Shown one piece after another: positions 32,645-41,027 of a stretch of 64,000 bases of DNA. Within the stretch, counting starts at the first letter, position 1; each line of letters opens with the position of its first letter. The DNA is taken from positions 992,001 to 1,056,000 of the forward strand of contig NC_014376.1 of assembly GCF_000144625.1 (NCBI RefSeq), given 5' to 3'. A model generated the notes under the pieces. The model had not been told where the DNA came from. It searched no databases and saw only the letters and a program-made list of their open reading frames with translations. The position numbers were made by a program, and so were the translations under genes. This stretch comes from [Clostridium] saccharolyticum WM1. GTDB lineage: Bacteria; Bacillota; Clostridia; Lachnospirales; Lachnospiraceae.

Positions 32645-33838
32645 TTATTCTCCCACCTTTTCTTTGATGTTTTTGATAATGCTTTCAACAGCAGTAACAA
32701 CATTCTTTGTATCTGTAGCCAGATTGATCCGGATAAATCCATGAGCCATGAGGCTGAACCATTCCCCGACGTCACAGGCAAGACGGCACTTGTTCTGGAT
32801 AAATCCGGCGGTTTCTTCCCCTGTGAGATAGCCCCTTAAGTCAATCCAGGACAGATAGGTTCCTTCAAGAGGCGTAACAATGATCTCCGGAAGCTCCCTT
32901 GCAAACTCCTGCTTCATATAATTATAATTGTGAATAATCAATGTCTTCACGTTCTCCAGCCATTCTTCCCCTCCCCGGAAAGCGGCCTCCACGCCTACAA
33001 TCCCCATGAGGTTAACTTCCGGGGAACCAATGCCTTTGATGTATGCATCATAGGCAGCCATCAACTGTTTGTCAAATATGATTACATGGGAGTGAATCAG
33101 CCCGGCTAAGTTAAAGGTCTTGGAACCTGCATTCAGAGTAATGAGAATATCCTTATACTTCCCGTTGCTGACCAGTGCGGATGATACGAACTTCTTCCCT
33201 TCATAGGTAAAATCCTGATGAATCTCATCGGAGACCACCAATACCCCATGCCTGTGGCAGATGTCAAACATGGTATCCAGCTCTTCCTCTGACCATACCC
33301 GGCTTACAGGGTTATGGGGAGAACACAGGATGAACATCTCTACCTTGTTGTCGATGATTTCCTTCTCAAACTTTTCAAAATCCAGGGTGTAATAACCGTT
33401 GTGATTATCAAGTTCACAGGTTACCAGCTTTCTGCCAGTGTTCAGTATGGCATCATAAAATGGATAGTATACAGGGGGGCAGATAATCACAGACGCTTCC
33501 TCTTGGGTATATGCCCTTACCGCCGCATACAGGGATCCCACCACTCCGGTGGCAAATCTTACATTTTCCCTGGCAAGATCTACCTTATGATGCTTCTTCT
33601 GCCATGCAAAGAAATAATCAAAATAGGAATTCTCAACGGCGCCATAGCCAAACACGCCGTGCTCCACGCGCTTTACCAGCGCCTCCCTTACTGCTGCCGG
33701 CGACTGGATCTCCATATCAGCAACCCAGAGCGGAAGCAGGTCTGAATCTCCGAAAATTTCCTGAAGTGAGTCCCACTTTAAGGTGCCTGTTCCCCGACGT
33801 TCCACACAATTTTCTCTACAGAACTTCTCAATGTCCAT
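32645..33838 (-). CDS. PLP-dependent C-S lyase, MalY/PatB family
   Basis: 397 residues from ATG 33838 (MDIEKFCREN); the in-frame ATG 33850 sits on the ribosome site. Fold-type I aminotransferase motifs: LPLWVADMEIQSP, FATGVVGSLYAAV, CSPHNPVSRVWSEEEL, VSDEIHQDFTYEGKKF, and the PLP lysine in NAGSKTFNLAGLIHSHVII. Family members cleave cystathionine, cysteine or cystine by beta-elimination to pyruvate, ammonia and a thiol or persulfide. As first gene before the cystine importer it most likely acts on cystine or cysteine in the cytosol. Confidence 0.92.
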   Translation of the reverse strand: MDIEKFCRENCVERRGTGTLKWDSLQEIFGDSDLLPLWVADMEIQSPAAVREALVKRVEHGVFGYGAVENSYFDYFFAWQKKHHKVDLARENVRFATGVVGSLYAAVRAYTQEEASVIICPPVYYPFYDAILNTGRKLVTCELDNHNGYYTLDFEKFEKEIIDNKVEMFILCSPHNPVSRVWSEEELDTMFDICHRHGVLVVSDEIHQDFTYEGKKFVSSALVSNGKYKDILITLNAGSKTFNLAGLIHSHVIIFDKQLMAAYDAYIKGIGSPEVNLMGIVGVEAAFRGGEEWLENVKTLIIHNYNYMKQEFARELPEIIVTPLEGTYLSWIDLRGYLTGEETAGFIQNKCRLACDVGEWFSLMAHGFIRINLATDTKNVVTAVESIIKNIKEKVGE

Positions 33839-33880
33839 GAAAAATACCATCCTTTTTCTAGAATAAGCAAGATGTCACTA

Positions 33881-33891
33881 AATATTGTTTA
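33881..33891. promoter_or_regulatory. Candidate regulator half-site near the lyase operon start
   Basis: AATATTGTTTA is the inverse of the TTAACAATATT found at 34012, with one difference. It lies downstream of the lyase promoter start region, where a MarR repressor could block transcription. The operator role is inferred. Confidence 0.35.
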
Positions 33892-33904
33892 CTTACTGAA
33901 CTAT

Positions 33905-33933
33905 ATTATAAAATAATTAGTGCATACTGTCAA
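33905..33933 (-). promoter_or_regulatory. Full-consensus promoter for the cystine/persulfide operon
   Basis: On the minus strand TTGACA (33933-33928) and TATAAT (33910-33905) have exactly 17 bases between them. Such a strong promoter implies that a repressor holds it down when not needed; the MarR gene is divergent. Confidence 0.85.
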
Positions 33934-34011
33934 TATATATTTAATAATAATTTTATAAATAGGGCAGTTTATACACAAAAATTTGATTTTCCATTTTTAT
34001 AGTTAATTTGC

Positions 34012-34022
34012 TTAACAATATT
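34012..34022. promoter_or_regulatory. Candidate regulator half-site upstream of marR
   Basis: TTAACAATATT, inverse-related to the element at 33881, lies before the predicted marR promoter. Confidence 0.35.
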
Positions 34023-34046
34023 TTCATCTTTGAATGAAATATAATA

Positions 34047-34075
34047 TTGAAGCCCTATTCTATATATGGTACTAT
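34047..34075 (+). promoter_or_regulatory. Promoter for the MarR-family gene
   Basis: TTGAAG (34047-34052) and TACTAT (34070-34075) with 17-base spacing, about 40 bases before the ATG. Confidence 0.55.
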
Positions 34076-34113
34076 TACATATAAGACATTACCAATAGAA
34101 CAGGAGCATCTAT

Positions 34114-34596
34114 ATGAGTCATATTTCAGATATAAACAGCGCATATCAAAAGTTGAATGCGCGGGCAGATAAGCTGTATGAATTTATCATTTTATATCAT
34201 AACTACATCTATGCCCATCACACATATGAGAATGAAAACTTTAACATGATGGAGATCCACACCCTTACCTACATTGACGATTCTCCCGGGATTACTGCCA
34301 CTGAGCTATCAAAGATATGGCATAAAAGCAAAAGTGCCATATCCCAGGTCATTAAAAAGCTGGTTGACTCCGGATATATAGAAAAACGCTACAAGGAGAA
34401 TAATGAAAAGTCAGTATGCCTATACGTGACAGAAAAGGGACAGAGACTCTCCTCGGTTCATAAAGCTTACGATGTTGCAGACATCACACAGACAACCTCT
34501 TATCTGATTGAACAGTGCGGAGAGTCAGATTTGGACGCCTTTTACAGGATTATTGAGAAGTATAATGAACTTTTGAAATCTGATTTGGAATTATAG
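34114..34596 (+). CDS. MarR-family regulator of the sulfur module
   Basis: 160 residues. The winged helix is in HTLTYIDDSPGITATELSKIWHKSKSAISQVIKKLVDSGYIEKRYKENNEKSVCLYVTEKGQ (spread over about residues 48-110), flanked by dimerisation helices. AGGAGC precedes the ATG. It is transcribed divergently from the lyase-importer-reductase operon across a 275-base region holding two strong promoters and two inverse-related 11-base elements, so it most likely represses that operon. It contains a single cysteine near the wing and others near the C terminus; a thiol- or persulfide-sensing role is possible but unproven. Confidence 0.92.
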   Translation: MSHISDINSAYQKLNARADKLYEFIILYHNYIYAHHTYENENFNMMEIHTLTYIDDSPGITATELSKIWHKSKSAISQVIKKLVDSGYIEKRYKENNEKSVCLYVTEKGQRLSSVHKAYDVADITQTTSYLIEQCGESDLDAFYRIIEKYNELLKSDLEL

Positions 34597-34637
34597 ATCC
34601 CAGCCCTGTCATTGAATAATCATTGTAAGGAGAATAA

Positions 34638-34711
34638 AGAGAGCCGTCATCGGCTCTCTCAGAAAGACAAATCGGTGCTCAGGACGCAAGTCCGGGCACC
34701 GATTTCCTTTT
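34638..34711. terminator. Double hairpin terminator between marR and the alpha-glucosidase operon
   Basis: First hairpin AGAGAGCCG-TCAT-CGGCTCTCT (34638-34659). Second, AAATCGGTGC (34669-34678) with GCACCGATTT (34696-34705) around an inner GGAC-GCAA-GTCC, then a T-rich tail. The genes converge here, so it may work both ways. Confidence 0.8.
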
Positions 34712-34737
34712 AGAACATAAATTTCTTTGTATTGATA

Positions 34738-36357
34738 TCACCCGATCAGATACATTCTGGCTTCATAGGGCCTGAGCTCATTCGGCAGGCCCTCATCCGT
34801 ATAGGAACTGGCCAGCAGCTTTTTCTCACAGTCAAATTCTTTGGGAAGCGGAAGCAAGACCTTGTTGCTGTAAAAGTTGCATACCACCAGCAAGACAGTT
34901 TTTTCCAGTGTACGGGTATAGGCAAAGATGTCAGGATCCTCAGGCAGCAGAAGCCGGTATTTCCCGTCTGCGAATACATCGTAGGTTTTCCTTAACTCAA
35001 TCAGCTTCTGGTAAAGGTAAAAAATAGAAGTATCATCTGCCAGAGCAGCCTCTGCATTGATTTTTGTATAGTTTGGATTCACCTTGATCCAGGGAGTTCC
35101 CTCTGTAAACCCAGCTTCTTTGCCCTGATTCCACTGCATGGGCGTTCTGGCATTATCCCTCCCTTTTGTATAGATTGACTCCATGACATCGGATTTTTTA
35201 TATCCGGCTTCGGTTCTTTCCCGGTATAAATTTAAAATCTCTATATCCCGGTAATCTTCTATATGATATCTTACGTTGGTCATCCCAAGTTCTTCGCCCT
35301 GGTAGATATAGGGGGTGCCTTGCATTCCATGAAGGAGTATTGCAAACATCTTGGCTGATTCCACCCGGTATTCCTTATCATTTCCCCAGCGGGATACGAT
35401 TCTCGGCAGGTCATGGTTGTTCCAGAACAGGCTGTTCCAGCCCTTGCAGAAAAGGGCTTCCTGCCAGGCGGATAGGACACGCTTTAATTCCGGAAATGGA
35501 AGAGGTGCCAAATCCCATTTTTCTCCGCCCTTTTTCTGGTCAAGGCAGATATGCTCAAACTGGAATACCATGGAAAGTTCCCTGCCATCCGGATTGCTGT
35601 AAAGCAGGGCACTTTCCGGATTTGCACTCCATGCTTCCCCTACGGTGACAAGATCTCCTTTCTGAAAGGTCTCCCTGCTTAACTCCTGTATATAGGTATG
35701 GAGCTTTGGCCCGTCTGCTGTGATCAGCCGGTCAGGATCCTTTGCCACACAGTCGATGACATCCAGCCGGAATCCGCCGATTCCTTTCTCCATCCACCAA
35801 AGAATCATATCCTGGATTTCCCGGCGTACCTTCGGATTTTCCCAGTTAAGATCCGGCTGCTTTACTGAAAACTGATGAAAATAGTATTGCCCAAGTTCCG
35901 GAACCCATTCCCAGGCCGGGCCGCCAAAACAAGCCCTTAACCCATTGGGCACAACTCCTGCAACCCCATCCTTCCATACATAATAATCGTGATAGGGGTT
36001 ATCCTTACTTTTTTTCGCTTCTTTGAACCATGGATGTTCATCCGAAGTATGATTTAAAACGAGGTCCATGATGATGCGGATCCCCTGCTTTCCTGCCTTT
36101 TCTATCAGCTCATCCATGTCCTCTAAATTCCCGAACATGGGATCGATATCCTGATAATCCGATATATCATACCCATTGTCATCCTGAGGCGAACAACAGA
36201 CTGGGGAGAGCCAGAGAGCATCTGCTCCCAGCTTTTTCAAATAGTCAAGTCTGGAGATAATCCCTTGAAGATCTCCGATTCCATCCCCGTTGCTGTCCTG
36301 AAAGCTTTTGGGATAAATCTGATAGATAACCGCTTGTTTCCACCATTTACTGTTCAT
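34738..36357 (-). CDS. GH13 alpha-glucosidase (oligo-1,6-glucosidase/trehalose-6-phosphate hydrolase group)
   Basis: 539 residues, standard for GH13 subfamily 31-like enzymes. Starts WWKQAVIYQIYPKSFQDSNGDGIGDLQGI. Conserved regions: DLVLNHTSDEHPWF, GGFRLDVIDCV (nucleophile Asp), VGEAWSA (acid/base Glu) and WNNHDLPR (stabilising Asp), with TPYIYQGEELGMTN. No signal peptide, so it hydrolyses imported alpha-glucosides or isomaltooligosaccharides in the cytosol. It is the last gene of the minus-strand operon with the ABC importer, 16 bases after the permease stop. Confidence 0.95.
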   Translation of the reverse strand: MNSKWWKQAVIYQIYPKSFQDSNGDGIGDLQGIISRLDYLKKLGADALWLSPVCCSPQDDNGYDISDYQDIDPMFGNLEDMDELIEKAGKQGIRIIMDLVLNHTSDEHPWFKEAKKSKDNPYHDYYVWKDGVAGVVPNGLRACFGGPAWEWVPELGQYYFHQFSVKQPDLNWENPKVRREIQDMILWWMEKGIGGFRLDVIDCVAKDPDRLITADGPKLHTYIQELSRETFQKGDLVTVGEAWSANPESALLYSNPDGRELSMVFQFEHICLDQKKGGEKWDLAPLPFPELKRVLSAWQEALFCKGWNSLFWNNHDLPRIVSRWGNDKEYRVESAKMFAILLHGMQGTPYIYQGEELGMTNVRYHIEDYRDIEILNLYRERTEAGYKKSDVMESIYTKGRDNARTPMQWNQGKEAGFTEGTPWIKVNPNYTKINAEAALADDTSIFYLYQKLIELRKTYDVFADGKYRLLLPEDPDIFAYTRTLEKTVLLVVCNFYSNKVLLPLPKEFDCEKKLLASSYTDEGLPNELRPYEARMYLIG

Positions 36358-36373
36358 TTTCTTCTTCCTTCCG

Positions 36374-37204
36374 TTAAGCTTTTACAGAACCGCTGGTCAC
36401 TCCTGCGATGATCCATTTCTGACAAAATACATATACCGCTAAAACTGGCAGCAGCACCATTAAATATGAGGCAAATGCAAGATTATACTGCGTAGAGAAC
36501 TGGCCTTTAAACACATACTGGGCCAACTGCAGGGTTTGCTGGCTTGCATCGCTTAACAAAACCAGGGGCATCAGGAAGTCATTCCAGGTCCACATAAAGG
36601 ACAGGATTGCCACCGTAGCGCTCATCGGCTTAAGAAGCGGAAATAGAATGCTCCAAAAGGTCTGGAACGTATCCGCCCCGTCAATCCTTGCTGCCTCCTC
36701 TAATGCCACAGGCAGGGATTTGATGTAACCTGAATAAAGAAACGTATTCATGGGCAGTCCGAATATAATATAAATGAATGTGATGCCATAGATGTTATCC
36801 AGATGAAAGGATGAGGCCTGTTTTACCAGGGGAAGCATAATCACATTGAAAGGGATAAACATGGCGCTGATAAAATAATAATACATGAGATTAAAAAATC
36901 TGCTTTTCTCCTTATTCCTTATAATGGCATAAGCTGCCATGGAATTGGTCAGGATGGTAAACACCAGATTGATGCTTGTGATAAAAAATGTATTTAAGAA
37001 CTTCTTTGGATAGTCGGTAAGCACCCATGCCCTGGAAAAATTCTCGAAGTGCAGGGAAGTGGGAAGTGCCAGTACATGTTCCATGTCTGACGGTGATTTC
37101 AAAGCGATTACCACCGTAAGATAAAGGGGGCCCAGGATCACGAAAACAGCGATTGCTGACAGAAGGATTGTCAGGAGCCAGTTGGTCTTTTCTTTCTCTT
37201 TCAT
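36374..37204 (-). CDS. Sugar ABC transporter permease, MalG type (alpha-glucoside locus)
   Basis: 276 residues with six membrane helices and the EAA loop PVALEEAARIDGADTFQTFWSILFPLLKP. Its ATG overlaps the end of the upstream permease gene, indicating coupling. Part of a CUT1 importer with the genes at 37204 and 38107. Confidence 0.95.
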   Translation of the reverse strand: MKEKEKTNWLLTILLSAIAVFVILGPLYLTVVIALKSPSDMEHVLALPTSLHFENFSRAWVLTDYPKKFLNTFFITSINLVFTILTNSMAAYAIIRNKEKSRFFNLMYYYFISAMFIPFNVIMLPLVKQASSFHLDNIYGITFIYIIFGLPMNTFLYSGYIKSLPVALEEAARIDGADTFQTFWSILFPLLKPMSATVAILSFMWTWNDFLMPLVLLSDASQQTLQLAQYVFKGQFSTQYNLAFASYLMVLLPVLAVYVFCQKWIIAGVTSGSVKA

Positions 37205-38082
37205 CAGTTGATTTTCGCCTCCCTTTTTTCTAAGATCTTCAGCTGGAATACGGAAATTGACGCCACAACCAGGAATAAAATAACGGCATTGGCTGACTGG
37301 TAAGCAAACTGTCCGCCGTCAAATCCCCGCTTATAAATCAACATGGAGATCGTAGTGGTCGCAGTTCCGGGCCCTCCCCCAGTCATCGCCATAATCTGGT
37401 CAAAGGCCATAAGAAAGCTCTTCACACTTAATACCATATTGATGGTAAAAAAAGGAGCGATCAGCGGGAAGGTGATCTTGATAAACCGCTGGAGGCCAAC
37501 GGCACCGTCAACGGATGCCGCGTCATAAATATCCTTATCCACCGTCTGAAGGCCGGAGAGATAGATCATGGTGTTAAAGGCCATGGATTGCCAGACGGTA
37601 ACGAACAAAACCCCCAGCCATGCTTTGCTGGTACCAAGGATATTGACACTCAGCCCATCGATACCCGCCAATTTTCCAAATCCCGGAATGATATTTCCAA
37701 AGATAAAGTTAAATACAAAACCGATGATCAGAGTACCCAGCATATATGGAAGGAAATACAGCGCCTTTAAAATATTCTTTCCACGAATTTTCCCATTGAG
37801 CCCGCATGCCAGCGTCAGACTTAATACGTTGACAAGGACAGTGGCGGAAAGTGCAAACTGAAAGGTAAAGCCATAGGCCTGCTTTATGGAAGGATCCTTA
37901 AAAAACTGCAGGAAATTTTTAAAACCGATAAATTCCCAGTTCCCATAGCCCTTCCAGTTGGTAAAGCTGTAATAGATACCTTTTAGAAAGGGAACCGTAT
38001 GAAGTAAAAAGAACAGTGCTGCCACGGGAACCACCATAAGATAGAACGCTGGACTGATATGGTTACTTTTATGTTTATTCAA
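37204..38082 (-). CDS. Sugar ABC transporter permease, MalF type (alpha-glucoside locus)
   Basis: 292 residues with six membrane helices. EAA loop around KDIYDAASVDGAVGLQRFIKITFPLIAP and the C-terminal MTGGGPGTATTTISMLIYKRGF. AAGGAGGATAAGGC precedes the ATG on the minus strand. It follows the binding-protein gene after 24 bases. Confidence 0.95.
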   Translation of the reverse strand: MNKHKSNHISPAFYLMVVPVAALFFLLHTVPFLKGIYYSFTNWKGYGNWEFIGFKNFLQFFKDPSIKQAYGFTFQFALSATVLVNVLSLTLACGLNGKIRGKNILKALYFLPYMLGTLIIGFVFNFIFGNIIPGFGKLAGIDGLSVNILGTSKAWLGVLFVTVWQSMAFNTMIYLSGLQTVDKDIYDAASVDGAVGLQRFIKITFPLIAPFFTINMVLSVKSFLMAFDQIMAMTGGGPGTATTTISMLIYKRGFDGGQFAYQSANAVILFLVVASISVFQLKILEKREAKIN

Positions 38083-38106
38083 TGCCTTATCCTCCTTTTA
38101 CCAGGT

Positions 38107-39393
38107 CTAACGGGTATTGAGGATATCATATTGTTCATCGCACTTTTTCAGTGTTGCAGCTATGTTTTCGCTTTCATCCATGCCATTTGCCTTGTTTAAG
38201 AAAAACTCGGATAAAATAGCGGACAGATTATAACCGTTGGGATAATAATGGTCTACAAAATCCGTAACCTTTCCATCACCAATATCCTTTGCCAGGCCGG
38301 CCACCGAAGCATCCTCCTGTACAACACCTTCCACCGGAGAAAATGCAAACTGCTCGTTTATATAAAGCTGACTGTTTTCCGGTTCCAGCATAAATGCCAC
38401 AAAACGCTTGGCAGCTTCCGGGTTTTTGCATTGGTTTGTCACCATAAGCATGACATCGATTCCGGATACAACCTTGTTTTTACTCTTATCATTGGTTGCC
38501 GGATAAGCAAACATATCAAGATTAATGGATTCATTGGTTTTTTTGATTTCAGGTACGGTCCACACGCCGTTAATCAGCATTGCGGCTTCGCCATTTGCAA
38601 AGCTTCGGTTGCCGTCATCATAGGAAGTTCCCATAAAATCTGTCTGGGCATAATTCACCAGCTTGCTGTACTTTTCCAAAACTTCTTCATGGGTGCCTAA
38701 AAAGGTTGCCGTACCTTCTCTCTTTGCATCTAAAAAGCCTTCGGGCTGTGTTGCCGGAGCCAGGGAGTTCCAGGATGGAAGGATGGTCCAGTTATCCTTA
38801 AAGCTTAACTCAAAGGGCTGGATGCCTGCTGCGGACAGCTTCTCGCATACCTCAATGAGCTCATCCCAGGTCTCCGGTATCTTAACTCCTGCTTTTTGAA
38901 ACAAATCCACATTATAGATAATTCCGGAAGCATTGGCAGCAAATGGGATGCCGTATGCTTTTTCTTCTTTATCCCCATTGATATCATAGACCATCTGCAT
39001 ATAAGAATCGTTTATGGTCTTTAATACCTCCTGGTCACTTAAATCCAATAAGATCCCTGCTTCCGTAAGTTCCGTATAGATGTTATCGCCGCCATAGGCG
39101 ATGATATCCGGCAGATCATCCTTGGTCATCCTGGTTTTTAATACAGTTCCCGCATCTGCCGGGGAATTTAAGGTGATCTGAACATCGGTATTCTGTTTGT
39201 TGAATTTATCCACGAGCTTTTGCATGGTGGATACATTTTCCATCTTTGAAGAGAAAAATTCCAGTTGAGTCACTCCGGAATCAGAACTCTTGCCTGAAGT
39301 TTTTCCTGTTCCGCTGCATCCGGCGGCCACTGTCGCTGCCAGGGAGCAGGCCAAACCAACTGCCAACATTTTTTTTGTTTTCATATTCATCAT
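38107..39393 (-). CDS. Sugar ABC transporter substrate-binding lipoprotein (alpha-glucoside locus)
   Basis: 428 residues, starting at clustered ATG codons (39393, 39390 or 39384) behind AAAGGACGAG. The signal peptide has lipobox TVAAGC, so Cys about 26 is lipidated. The mature protein is a family-1 binding protein: LEFFSSKMENVSTMQKLVDKFNKQ, DLPDIIAYGGDNIYTELTEAGILLDLS, YGIPFAANASGIIYNVDLF and MLINGVWTVPEI. Likely ligand is an alpha-glucoside, inferred from the two GH13 genes. It is separated from the regulator gene upstream by about 97 bases, which may hold a separate promoter. Confidence 0.94.
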   Translation of the reverse strand: MMNMKTKKMLAVGLACSLAATVAAGCSGTGKTSGKSSDSGVTQLEFFSSKMENVSTMQKLVDKFNKQNTDVQITLNSPADAGTVLKTRMTKDDLPDIIAYGGDNIYTELTEAGILLDLSDQEVLKTINDSYMQMVYDINGDKEEKAYGIPFAANASGIIYNVDLFQKAGVKIPETWDELIEVCEKLSAAGIQPFELSFKDNWTILPSWNSLAPATQPEGFLDAKREGTATFLGTHEEVLEKYSKLVNYAQTDFMGTSYDDGNRSFANGEAAMLINGVWTVPEIKKTNESINLDMFAYPATNDKSKNKVVSGIDVMLMVTNQCKNPEAAKRFVAFMLEPENSQLYINEQFAFSPVEGVVQEDASVAGLAKDIGDGKVTDFVDHYYPNGYNLSAILSEFFLNKANGMDESENIAATLKKCDEQYDILNTR

Positions 39394-39490
39394 CTCGTCC
39401 TTTCTGTTTCCTTATAATTGGTAGTACCAGTATACGAAACAAACCGTGGCCACCCGTATAAGGTATCTGAGATGTTTTGTAAAACATTTT

Positions 39491-41026
39491 TTACCTTTTT
39501 TCCGCCTGGGCACGATATTGCTCGGGAGTCATGTGGTAAAAGCGTTTAAAGGTATGGATAAAATAGGAAGTGTCGTTGTAGCCTACATAATCGGCAATTT
39601 CGCTTATTTTGAATACCGTATTCTTTAAAAGCTCCTTTGCCCGTTCCATGCGGCAGGTAATTAAGTATTTGGAAAAGTTCATCCCTGTTTCAGACTTAAA
39701 CAGACGGCTTAAGTAACTGGAATTCATAAAATATTTGTGGGCTGCCAGTTCATTTAAGGAGATCTCGTACCGGAAGTTAAGGGATACATAATTCTTGATT
39801 TCCTCGATAATGCTTCCTTTTTCCTCCTGGGAGCCGCAGGTGTTTTCCAGGATTTTAAACATATACCGTTCAAGCTCCTGCCTGGTCCGGAACTGGTATA
39901 GGTCAGTTTTAAAGGAAAATAAAAGATAACGGTTTACCTCTTCTGATTCGGAAGAGGCCTCCCTGCTGCAATAGGCTCTGCTGATCACGGAAAAAATCTG
40001 CATGATTCCGCTGTATAGGGAATAAACATTCCAACTGGCCGTTTCACATTTTTCAAAAAACTGTCGGAGAGCAGCTTCTGCCTGGGGGTAGCTGCCCTTT
40101 AACACACTTTCATAAATCGCCAGTTCCTCCTGCTGGGTCACAATCTGTTCCATGGAAAGCTCCGGTTCATATTCAAACACTCTGGTTGTTTGGTCAAGCA
40201 ATCTTCCATTGATGGCATAAACACAGTCCCGGTAAGCGTCCCCAAGTGATCCCTCTCCTTTATAAATCCTGCTGATCCCGCAGGTGACCTCTGTTTCCCA
40301 TTGGGGCAGTTTCCGTTTTAACCGGTACAAAAGCCTTTGATCCGGGGGCACTTCCTGCAGATCAAACTTCATGGCAATCACTTCGTCCGGCTGTTGGAAA
40401 TAAAAGACCTGGACATTGCCGTGATGGGATGGGGATTCCAGAAAATCTGACAGCCTTTTTGCCTCTTCCCGGCTCAGACAATGCTTCCCCTGGAATAAAA
40501 GCATTTGGTAGAAGCACTCCTTTAGCTGTCCGCCGCATAAATCACAGAAGGTATCCATCAAGGCCCGGTTTGCCAGGATGCCGGAGATATTTACATATTG
40601 GAGGGATTCCTGCAACAGCCTCCGGTCCACCTGCTTTTCAAGCAGCATGTTCTTTTCTTCTCTGGCCTTTGTAATATCTCCAATAGCCTTTTCCAGTTCT
40701 TCAGGCTTTACCGGTTTGGTAAGGTAATACCGGACTCCGTACTTCATGGCTTCCCTGGCATAATTAAAATCCGAATAGCCGCTTACGATCATTACATCCG
40801 TTGCCGGACAGTGTTCTTCCACATATTTTGCAAGGGAAAGCCCGTCCATCTCCGGCATGCGGATATCGGTGATCACAAGATCTGCGTCCTGGCCGGCAAG
40901 ATAATCAGCAGCCTGTTTCCCTGTTTCGGCTTCCAGACATACGGTTATATCCATAGTACTATTAGTTAAAAGCTTAACGAGCATTTTTTTTGCATAATAT
41001 TCATCCTCTGCAACAATGACCTTCAT
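39491..41026 (-). CDS. YesN-type response regulator with AraC domain (alpha-glucoside locus)
   Basis: 511 residues from ATG 41026 (MKVIVAEDEYY) behind GGAGGGG; a longer upstream frame overlaps the kinase gene and is rejected. The REC domain has VAEDEYYAKK, the phospho-acceptor Asp in LVITDIRMPEMDGL and YLTKPVKPEEL. A long linker precedes the C-terminal AraC HTH pair with SLNELAAHKYFMNSSYLSRLFKSETG and ISEIADYVGYNDTSYFIHTFKR. It begins two bases after the kinase stop. Confidence 0.94.
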   Translation of the reverse strand: MKVIVAEDEYYAKKMLVKLLTNSTMDITVCLEAETGKQAADYLAGQDADLVITDIRMPEMDGLSLAKYVEEHCPATDVMIVSGYSDFNYAREAMKYGVRYYLTKPVKPEELEKAIGDITKAREEKNMLLEKQVDRRLLQESLQYVNISGILANRALMDTFCDLCGGQLKECFYQMLLFQGKHCLSREEAKRLSDFLESPSHHGNVQVFYFQQPDEVIAMKFDLQEVPPDQRLLYRLKRKLPQWETEVTCGISRIYKGEGSLGDAYRDCVYAINGRLLDQTTRVFEYEPELSMEQIVTQQEELAIYESVLKGSYPQAEAALRQFFEKCETASWNVYSLYSGIMQIFSVISRAYCSREASSESEEVNRYLLFSFKTDLYQFRTRQELERYMFKILENTCGSQEEKGSIIEEIKNYVSLNFRYEISLNELAAHKYFMNSSYLSRLFKSETGMNFSKYLITCRMERAKELLKNTVFKISEIADYVGYNDTSYFIHTFKRFYHMTPEQYRAQAEKR

Positions 41027-41027
41027 T

